A DNA stretch of 64,000 bases from Novosphingobium subterraneum. Lineage in GTDB: Bacteria > Pseudomonadota > Alphaproteobacteria > Sphingomonadales > Sphingomonadaceae. The notes under the pieces are model-generated. The model was not told the origin of the DNA. It ran no database searches and was given only the letters and a program-made list of their open reading frames with translations. How positions within the stretch are numbered: position 1 is the first letter of the stretch; the number at the start of each line of letters is the position of its first letter. This document shows positions 53,085-59,469 of this stretch, piece after piece. A program made the translations under genes and the position numbers. The stretch spans positions 124,001-188,000 of the forward strand of contig NZ_JRVC01000001.1 in assembly GCF_000807925.1 (NCBI RefSeq), written 5' to 3'.

Positions 53085-56000
53085 ATGATCGCCCGCATCG
53101 TCACATGGGCGGTCGAGAAGCGCTGGCTGGTCCTGCTCCTCACCGTCATCGTCACCGCCATCGGCGCCTATTCCCTATACCGGCTACCGATCGACGCGGT
53201 GCCGGACATCACCAACAATCAGGTCCAGATCAACGTCCGTGCGCCCGCACTCTCGCCTGAGCTTGTCGAGAAGCAGGTATCTTTCCCGATTGAAACCGCG
53301 CTCGCCGGCACTCCCGGCCTTGAATATACGCGCTCGCTGAGCCGCAACGGATTCGCGCAGATTACTGCCGTCTTTTCGGACGCGACGGACATCTACTTTG
53401 CCCGCCAGCAGGTGGGTGAGCGTTTGCAGGGCGTGCAGGAGAACCTCCCTGATGGCGTAAACCCTGAAATGGGTCCGATAGCGACAGGCCTGGGCGAGGT
53501 GTACATGTACACCGTTCGGCTCGAGCATCGTGAGGACGACAAGCACAAGCCCGGTGAACCGGGCCAGCAGCCTGACGGCAGCTATATCACGCCCGAGGGT
53601 GAACGACTGACGACCGAAGTCGACAAAGCGACCTATTTGCGCACAGCGCAGGACTGGATAGTGACGCCGCTTCTGAAAACCACGCCAGGCCTAGCAGGAG
53701 TTGACTCAATTGGCGGCTACGCCAAACAGTTTCTCGTCGTGCCCGACGTTCAGAAGCTTGCTTCGCTCAACATTACCCTCACAGATCTGGGTACTGCGCT
53801 GGAACGCAACAACACCAGCGTCGGGGGTGGCTTCGTCAATCGCAATGGTGAGGGTCTGGCTGTCCGCTCGGACGCGCTTGTTCGCAATGCGAGCGAGTTG
53901 GCCAGGACAGTGATCGCGACGCGTAATGGCGTGCCGATCACTGTCGAACAGGTTGCGACTGTGAAGACGGGTCAGGCGATCCGCATGGGTTCGGCGTCGG
54001 AGAACGGCACGGAAGTCGTCGTCGGCACGGCGATCATGCGGATTGGCGAGAACAGCCGCATCGTTTCGACTGCGGTCTCGGAAAAACTTAAGACGATAAA
54101 CGCTTCGCTGCCCCCTGACGTCGTCATTCAGCCAGTGCTCAACCGCACGGAGCTGGTAAATTCGACGATCAAGACCGTCGCCAAGAATCTTTCGGAAGGC
54201 GCTCTCTTGGTTATCGTCGTCCTCTTCCTGTTGCTGGGCAACTTCCGTGCAGCACTGATTGCGGCGTTGGTTATCCCAATTACCATGATGCTGACCGGTT
54301 TCGGGATGCTGCGCGCAGGCGTCTCGGCCAATCTGATGAGCCTTGGCGCCTTGGACTTTGGCCTGATCGTTGATGGCGCTGTCATAATCGTCGAAAACGC
54401 GTTGCGGCGGCTTGCCGAGCAACAGCATCATGAAGGGCGATTGCTGACCGTGAAGGAACGGCTGGCGACCGTGGCTCGCGCCGCCCGCGAAATGATCCGT
54501 CCCTCGGTCTACGGGCAGGCGATCATCATCCTCGTCTATGTGCCGCTGCTCACGCTGACCGGCGTGGAGGGCAAGACGTTCGTGCCGATGGCGCTCACCG
54601 TCATCATCGCGCTCGGCTTCGCCTTCATCCTCTCTCTCACCTTCGTCCCCGCCATGATCGCGATCTGGCTATCGAAAAAGGTGGAGGAGAAGGACGGCCG
54701 CATCATCACGTGGCTGAAGAAGCGCTACGAACCCGGTCTCGACAGGGCCATGAAGCGCCCGACGCTGACGATCGGGGCAGGTGTCGGCAGCCTTGTGGTG
54801 GCGGCGCTAGCCTTCACCACGCTCGGCTCGGTGTTCCTGCCGCAGCTCGACGAAGGCGACCTGCTGATCCAGTCGCTGCGCATCCCCGCGACCTCGGTCC
54901 AGCAGAGCCAGGCGATGCAGGTGCCGATTGAGCGGATGATGTCCAAGCAGCCCGAGGTAGCGTTCGTCTATTCCAAGACGGGCACGGCCGAACTGGCTTC
55001 GGACCCGATGCCGCCCAACGCGACCGACATGTTCGTCATCCTGAAGCCGCGCAAGGATTGGCCCGATCCCGAGTTGCCGAAGGAGGAATTGGTAAGCCGC
55101 ATTGAGGCGAACCTCGCGAAGATCCCGGGCAATGCCTACGAGATCACCCAGCCCATCCAGATGCGCTTCAACGAGCTGATCGCCGGCGTGCGCGGCGACA
55201 TCGCCGTAAAGGTATTCGGCGACGACTTCAGCCAGATGAACCGGACGGCCGAGCAGATCGCCGCGGTGCTGCGCAAAACGGAAGGTGCGGCGGACGTGAA
55301 GGTCGAACAGACAACGGGCCTGCCCATGCTCGACATTCGCGTCAATCGCGACGCAATGGCGCGGTTGGGGGTCACCGCGCAGGATGTGCAGGACACCGTC
55401 ACCGCCACGATCGGCGGTCGAACCTCGGGCCAGATCTTCGAGGGCGACCGTCGCTTCCCGGTGGTGATCCGGCTGTCCGAGGCGCAACGTGCAGACATCG
55501 GTCTGCTCGAACAGGTGCAGGTGCCGTTGGCAGGGGGTGGCTATGTGCCGCTCTCCAGCGTCGCCGACATCAAGGTGATCGATGGTCCCAACCAGATCAG
55601 CCGAGAAAACGGCAAACGCCGCGTGGTGGTCCAGGCCAATGTGCGCGGTCGCGACGTCGGCAGTGTCGTCGCGGACGCGCAGGCGGCGATCGGCAGCCAG
55701 GTCCGGCTGCCCGCTGGTGCCTATCTCGAATGGGGCGGCCAGTTCGAGAACCTACAATCGGCAAGCGAGCGGCTGAAGCTGGTCATCCCGGCCTGCTTCA
55801 TCCTGATCCTCCTGCTTCTCTACGGGGCGTTGGGATCGGTGCGGGATGCCGCGATCGTGTTCACCGGCGTGCCGTTTGCGCTGGTGGGCGGCGTGCTGCT
55901 GCTGTTCCTGCGTGGCATGGACTTCTCGATCTCGGCGGCGGTGGGCTTCATCGCCCTGTCGGGCATCGCAGTCCTCAATGGCTTGGTCATGGTCAGTTCG

Positions 56001-56330
56001 ATCCACGACCTGATCCGGTCGGGCATGAGCCGCGAGGAGGCCGCGCACGTCGGCGCAATGCAGCGTTTGCGCCCCGTCATCATGACTGCATTAGTCGCCA
56101 GCCTCGGCTTCGTTCCGATGGCGCTGGGTTCGGGGGCAGGCGCGGAGGTGCAGAAGCCTCTGGCGACGGTCGTCATTGGCGGCCTGATCTCGGCGACGCT
56201 GCTGACGCTGTTCGTGCTGCCGACGCTCTACGCCCGGTTCGGGCAGAAGGTGATCGGAAACCCCGAGCACTACAGAGAGGAGCATGAAGGGGACGACCAC
56301 GGTCAGACCTTCGTGAACAACTTGGCCTGA
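53085..56330 (+). CDS. czcA: Heavy-metal RND pump CzcA
   Basis: The 1081-residue protein has the full HME-RND layout: first helix WLVLLLTVIVTAIGAYSLYRLPIDAVPDITNNQVQ, a large periplasmic loop with EYTRSLSRNGFAQITAVF, and the proton-relay helix GALDFGLIVDGAVIIVENALRRL near residue 420. This DFG-IVDGAV-VEN signature is typical of Zn/Co/Cd pumps. The second half repeats the pattern. Its C-terminal tail (EHYREEHEGDDHGQTF) is His/Glu-rich. It expels divalent metals to the outside using the proton gradient. Confidence 0.95.
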   Translation: MIARIVTWAVEKRWLVLLLTVIVTAIGAYSLYRLPIDAVPDITNNQVQINVRAPALSPELVEKQVSFPIETALAGTPGLEYTRSLSRNGFAQITAVFSDATDIYFARQQVGERLQGVQENLPDGVNPEMGPIATGLGEVYMYTVRLEHREDDKHKPGEPGQQPDGSYITPEGERLTTEVDKATYLRTAQDWIVTPLLKTTPGLAGVDSIGGYAKQFLVVPDVQKLASLNITLTDLGTALERNNTSVGGGFVNRNGEGLAVRSDALVRNASELARTVIATRNGVPITVEQVATVKTGQAIRMGSASENGTEVVVGTAIMRIGENSRIVSTAVSEKLKTINASLPPDVVIQPVLNRTELVNSTIKTVAKNLSEGALLVIVVLFLLLGNFRAALIAALVIPITMMLTGFGMLRAGVSANLMSLGALDFGLIVDGAVIIVENALRRLAEQQHHEGRLLTVKERLATVARAAREMIRPSVYGQAIIILVYVPLLTLTGVEGKTFVPMALTVIIALGFAFILSLTFVPAMIAIWLSKKVEEKDGRIITWLKKRYEPGLDRAMKRPTLTIGAGVGSLVVAALAFTTLGSVFLPQLDEGDLLIQSLRIPATSVQQSQAMQVPIERMMSKQPEVAFVYSKTGTAELASDPMPPNATDMFVILKPRKDWPDPELPKEELVSRIEANLAKIPGNAYEITQPIQMRFNELIAGVRGDIAVKVFGDDFSQMNRTAEQIAAVLRKTEGAADVKVEQTTGLPMLDIRVNRDAMARLGVTAQDVQDTVTATIGGRTSGQIFEGDRRFPVVIRLSEAQRADIGLLEQVQVPLAGGGYVPLSSVADIKVIDGPNQISRENGKRRVVVQANVRGRDVGSVVADAQAAIGSQVRLPAGAYLEWGGQFENLQSASERLKLVIPACFILILLLLYGALGSVRDAAIVFTGVPFALVGGVLLLFLRGMDFSISAAVGFIALSGIAVLNGLVMVSSIHDLIRSGMSREEAAHVGAMQRLRPVIMTALVASLGFVPMALGSGAGAEVQKPLATVVIGGLISATLLTLFVLPTLYARFGQKVIGNPEHYREEHEGDDHGQTFVNNLA

Positions 56331-56335
56331 TGGGT

Positions 56336-56364
56336 GAGCGGGGCGGTCCGCGATCGCCCCGCTC
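56336..56364 (+). terminator. Perfect hairpin just after czcA
   Basis: GAGCGGGGCG (56336-56345) and CGCCCCGCTC (56355-56364) form a perfect 10-bp GC-rich stem with a 9-base loop, starting 5 bases after the czcA stop. Only a weak T-rich tail follows (ATCTCTTGG), so it may attenuate transcription or protect the czc message while letting some polymerase into the downstream genes. Confidence 0.6.
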
Positions 56365-56383
56365 ATCTCTTGGAGATGGGGAT

Positions 56384-56872
56384 ATGCCTCGCACCATAAC
56401 CAGTTCAATGCTTCACGGTGGGCCACTGCGCATCTGGTCGGCGCTGACCGATCCGGATCACCGCCGGGCGTGGAGTCCGCTCGTATTTCTAGATAGCCCG
56501 TCCCGCCTGGGTGACACGGAATGCACCTTCGCGATTCAGGGCATCACCCGGCCGATCCGAACGCCCGCCCGGGTCGATCAATTCGACAAGCCGCATGCCT
56601 TCGCATGGTCCTGCGGCATCCCTTACCTTTTCACCCTCGAGGAACGGTACGAATTGGCAGGGAACGATGGCGGCACCAGGGTAACGCATAGCTGCACGCT
56701 ACGCGGTGCGCTTTCATTCCCATTCGCGGCTATGATGTTGCGCCGCCTGCATTCCCTGATGGTCGAGGCAGACGAACGCTTCGCGACCTATCTGCGCTGG
56801 CGGGTAGGCCAGCCTGCCCGTGGGATCAATCGTCAGCGCGTCCCCTCCCGCTACAGGAGGAAGGCGCGATGA
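56384..56872 (+). CDS. SRPBCC-family protein
   Basis: The ATG at 56384 follows GGAGATGGGGAT. The 162-residue product has a START-like pattern: MLHGGPLRIWSALTDPDHRRAWSPLV, DTECTFAIQGITRPIRTPARVDQFDKPHAFAWSCGIP, LEERYELAGNDGGTRVTHSCTLRG, ending in helix MMLRRLHSLMVEADERFATYLRWRV. The fold binds hydrophobic ligands. The SRPBCC half of the gene at 49098 is of the same type, so the element carries two. The role next to a metal pump is unknown. Confidence 0.75.
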   Translation: MPRTITSSMLHGGPLRIWSALTDPDHRRAWSPLVFLDSPSRLGDTECTFAIQGITRPIRTPARVDQFDKPHAFAWSCGIPYLFTLEERYELAGNDGGTRVTHSCTLRGALSFPFAAMMLRRLHSLMVEADERFATYLRWRVGQPARGINRQRVPSRYRRKAR

Positions 56873-57246
56873 TGACGCACTGGAAGCGGGCACTGCCCGC
56901 TCTTGTCCTCGCTGGTGGGCTGGCGGCTTGCTCGGAAAGCAAGCCGCCGGCCCCGCCAACGGAGCAGCAAATCCATTCGTCCGATAGCGCTGTGGCGACC
57001 GGGGAAATGGGCCGGCATCCGTATCGTTGTTCCGATGGGGAACCCCTGTTCGTCGACTACAAGGACAGCGGGCTGCAGATTGATTTGCGGCGCTCCAACA
57101 GTGGGCCGCCGATGACACTGACGGCTCCAGCGCAGGGCCTGCAATATATTGGCGAGACGGCCACCGCGACGTTCAAAGGGTCGCAACTCACGATCGTGGA
57201 AGGCGATGGCCGCACCCGGATCTGCGAACGGGAGGGCACCCGATGA
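56869..57246 (+). CDS. MliC-like lipoprotein (first of two)
   Basis: The 125-residue product overlaps the SRPBCC stop by 4 bases. It has a lipoprotein signal (ALPALVLAGGLAACSESK, lipid-accepting Cys near residue 22). The small beta-domain has YRCSDGEPLFVDYKDSGLQIDL, PAQGLQYIGETATATFKG and RICER at the end. The first and last cysteines and YxCxDG are typical of the MliC/PliC lysozyme-inhibitor fold. A related protein is encoded at 57782. Whether it inhibits lysozyme is untested. Confidence 0.65.
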   Translation: MMTHWKRALPALVLAGGLAACSESKPPAPPTEQQIHSSDSAVATGEMGRHPYRCSDGEPLFVDYKDSGLQIDLRRSNSGPPMTLTAPAQGLQYIGETATATFKGSQLTIVEGDGRTRICEREGTR

Positions 57247-57291
57247 AACGTCCCGTCCTCCGACACATCGCACTGCAGCGGGAGAGAAGCG

Positions 57292-57633
57292 ATGTCTGAC
57301 ACGTCGATCTCGAATGTAATGGCCATTCGTGCCGAAGTGATCGCACGAAGTCGCGCCTTGCGCGAGGCGCAGCCAACGGCACCGCCAGGCGTCGCGCCGA
57401 CCGCTCCGGCCTCAACCTTTGCCGACACGCTTAACGCTGTGGTCGCCAAGGTCAACGAGACCCAGGAGCAAGAGGATGTCGTTACCGAAGCGTACGAACG
57501 TGGCGAAACCACCGACATTGCGACTGTCGCGCTCATTCAAAGCCGTGCGTCCATTACTTTCGAGGCAACCCTGCAAGTCCGGAACAAGCTGCTCTCGGCT
57601 TATCGGGACATTTTGAACATGCCCATCGGATGA
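57292..57633 (+). CDS. Orphan FliE-like protein
   Basis: The 113-residue product follows GGGAGAGAAGCG. Its C-terminal two-thirds match FliE, the flagellar hook-basal body adaptor: FADTLNAVVAKVNETQEQEDVVTEAYERGETTDIATVALIQSRASITFEATLQVRNKLLSAYRDILNMPIG, written here in part; key points are the VN..Q helix, GE.TD, and VRNKLLSAY.DI.NMP end. The N-terminal 40 residues are Pro/Ala-rich, as usual. No other flagellar gene is in the window; it lies between two MliC-like genes in a metal-efflux block. It may serve another envelope complex or be a stray copy. Confidence 0.8.
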   Translation: MSDTSISNVMAIRAEVIARSRALREAQPTAPPGVAPTAPASTFADTLNAVVAKVNETQEQEDVVTEAYERGETTDIATVALIQSRASITFEATLQVRNKLLSAYRDILNMPIG

Positions 57634-57662
57634 TCGCGGAGAAAACCAAAGGTCGAATTTTC

Positions 57663-57785
57663 ATGGTTGTTGGCGAAACATCACCCCTCACGGCCACGTG
57701 CCGCACGATCAAGATGGAAGATCTCGACACGGCGGGACTGCCGGCACCTGAGCCGATAGCGCCGGACCAAGGCGCGCCATTGTGA
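57663..57785 (+). CDS. 40-residue peptide coupled to the second MliC-like gene
   Basis: A short frame from ATG 57663 encodes MVVGETSPLTATCRTIKMED followed by 20 more residues rich in Pro and ending GAPL. Its stop overlaps the GTG start of the next gene as GTGA, which suggests translational coupling. No ribosome site stands out and no family is known. It could be a leader that lets ribosomes reach the lipoprotein start. Confidence 0.35.
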   Translation: MVVGETSPLTATCRTIKMEDLDTAGLPAPEPIAPDQGAPL

Positions 57786-58174
57786 CCGACTTGCGCGCCT
57801 CGCTGCATCAAACAGGCTTGGCGACCACGCGCCTCGGCGCGGTTCTCGTAGCTGGCTTGATTGTAGGGGCGTGCAATCCAGCGCCGACCCAGCCCACCGA
57901 ACCGACGCATGAAAAGCATCTGACGTCAAAGCTCATAGGGCAGCGCATCATGTACTGTGACGACGGCACGCGCGCCGATGTCGACTTCATCGATGACGGC
58001 TTGAAGATGGCCGTCACCTGGCTGCCCAACGGCAAGACCGAGATCCTGCGCGCGCAGCGAACGGGTGACGAGTTTCGAGGCGACCAATCGCGCGCCATCG
58101 TGGCGGGCGGGGCGATCGCCTTCATGCGGCGCGGGAAGATCCACGTCTGTCACCGAACACCGGAGGAGACGTAG
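57782..58174 (+). CDS. MliC-like lipoprotein (second of two)
   Basis: The start is a GTG at 57782 overlapping the stop of a 40-codon frame. The 130-residue product has a lipoprotein signal (RLGAVLVAGLIVGACNPAP, lipid Cys near 31) and a beta-domain with IMYCDDGTRADVDFIDDGLKMAV, TGDEFRGDQSRAIVAGG and HVCHR near the end. The pattern parallels the lipoprotein at 56869: YCDDG against YRCSDG, and a C-terminal CxR/H. The two are probably ancient duplicates on either side of the FliE-like gene. It ends 3 bases before the ZIP gene. Confidence 0.65.
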   Translation: MTDLRASLHQTGLATTRLGAVLVAGLIVGACNPAPTQPTEPTHEKHLTSKLIGQRIMYCDDGTRADVDFIDDGLKMAVTWLPNGKTEILRAQRTGDEFRGDQSRAIVAGGAIAFMRRGKIHVCHRTPEET

Positions 58175-58177
58175 GAT

Positions 58178-58864
58178 ATGCAGGCACTGCTTTATACGCT
58201 TGCGCCTGTCCTGGCGGTCGTGCTCGGCGCGATCATAGCGAGCCGCACAAAGTTACAGCCCGGCCTTGTGGCGGGCCTGCAGCATCTCGCTGCCGGCGTC
58301 GTGTTTGCTGCGGCGGCGACCGAAATCCTGCCCCAGGTCAAACATGAGGCTTCGCCCAGCGCCACATTGATTGGCGGGGCAGCGGGCGTTGCAACGATGC
58401 TGGCGCTCAAGGCTTTCGAGGCCCGCTTCAGGGGGCCGATGGCACTGCTCGCCGCGATCGGCATCGACATCCTCGTCGATGGTCTGGTGCTCGGCCTGGC
58501 GTTCGTCGCCGGTGAGAAGGCAGGTTTCCTGCTGACGATCGCGCTGACGCTCGAAGTGTTGTTCCTGGGGCTGACGCTCACCAACGAGCTGGCGGAAACC
58601 TACCGTTCGCGGCTGCGCATCATCGTGATCGTCTCGGCAATGGCGCTGCTGCTGCCGATCGGCGCGCTGGCGGCCGTTCCGGTCGCCACGCTCTCCCCGG
58701 TGATGATCGCCGGTTTCCTCAGCTTCGGACTTATGGCGCTGCTCTATCTCGTCACGGAGGAGCTGTTGGTCGAAGCACACGAGAAGCCTGACACTCCGCT
58801 CATCAGCTCGATGTTCTTTGTGGGATTCCTCGCCCTCCTGACGCTCGAGGAGATCATGGGATGA
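58178..58864 (+). CDS. ZIP-family divalent metal transporter
   Basis: The 228-residue protein has seven to eight membrane helices. Helix 2 region QHLAAGVVFAAAATEILPQ carries the H...E pattern, helix 4 AIGIDILVDGLVLGLAF the D...D/G pattern, and helix 5 LEVLFLGLTLTNE the E...N pattern, as in ZIP carriers, though the usual H/N residues of helix 4 are replaced by D. ZIPs normally bring metal into the cytoplasm. In an efflux operon this is odd; it may run outward or move metal for sensing. It overlaps the CDF gene by 4 bases. Confidence 0.78.
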   Translation: MQALLYTLAPVLAVVLGAIIASRTKLQPGLVAGLQHLAAGVVFAAAATEILPQVKHEASPSATLIGGAAGVATMLALKAFEARFRGPMALLAAIGIDILVDGLVLGLAFVAGEKAGFLLTIALTLEVLFLGLTLTNELAETYRSRLRIIVIVSAMALLLPIGALAAVPVATLSPVMIAGFLSFGLMALLYLVTEELLVEAHEKPDTPLISSMFFVGFLALLTLEEIMG

Positions 58865-59469
58865 TCCCGAGCAACGACAACACTGGTGGGGAAGAGCGTC
58901 GCACGCTCTGGATCGTCCTGCTGCTGAACGCGGCGATCGCGGCGGGCTTCTTCGTCTCAGGCTATTTTGCAGATTCAAGCGCACTGATCGCCAACGGCGT
59001 CGATAACCTGTCAGACACGGCGGTATATGCGCTGAGCCTCGTCGCGCTCACCCGGGGCAAGACATGGAAAACACGCGCGGCAATGGCCTCGGGCGTCATG
59101 CTCATGATCTTCGCGGGCGGCATCCTGATCGATGTCGGACGACGCTACTTGCAGGGCAGCGAGCCCATCGGACCGACCATGATGGTCATGTCTGTGATCG
59201 CTGGCGGCGTGAATTACCTCTGCCTGCGGCTGCTCCAGCGCCTTAAGGAGCCGGACGTCAATCTCCGGGCCGCGACCACCTTCAGTTTCAATGACTTTAT
59301 TTCCAACGGCGGCATCCTGATCGCCGGCGTGCTGGTGCTGTGGCTGGGCACCAACTGGCCGGACCTGCTGGTCGGCTTCGCCACCGCCATCATCGCCATC
59401 AAAGGCGGTGTCGAAATCCTGCGCGACGCGCGCGCCGAAACCAAGAAAAGCGAAAGGAGGTCGTCATGA
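58861..59469 (+). CDS. Second CDF-type cation transporter
   Basis: The 202-residue protein has six membrane helices and no cytoplasmic tail domain. Metal-site helices are ALIANGVDNLSDTAVYAL (N...D) and TTFSFNDFISNGGILIAG (N...N/D). It resembles the CDF at 48475 in length and build but has no Cys-rich start. It overlaps both neighbours by 4 bases, so ZIP, CDF and ATPase are made together. Confidence 0.85.
   Translation: MIPSNDNTGGEERRTLWIVLLLNAAIAAGFFVSGYFADSSALIANGVDNLSDTAVYALSLVALTRGKTWKTRAAMASGVMLMIFAGGILIDVGRRYLQGSEPIGPTMMVMSVIAGGVNYLCLRLLQRLKEPDVNLRAATTFSFNDFISNGGILIAGVLVLWLGTNWPDLLVGFATAIIAIKGGVEILRDARAETKKSERRSS

Noticed and set aside
57554..57919. A 121-codon minus-strand frame across the FliE-like and lipoprotein genes
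   Set aside because: Antisense to clear plus-strand genes linked by short overlaps; no supporting signals.
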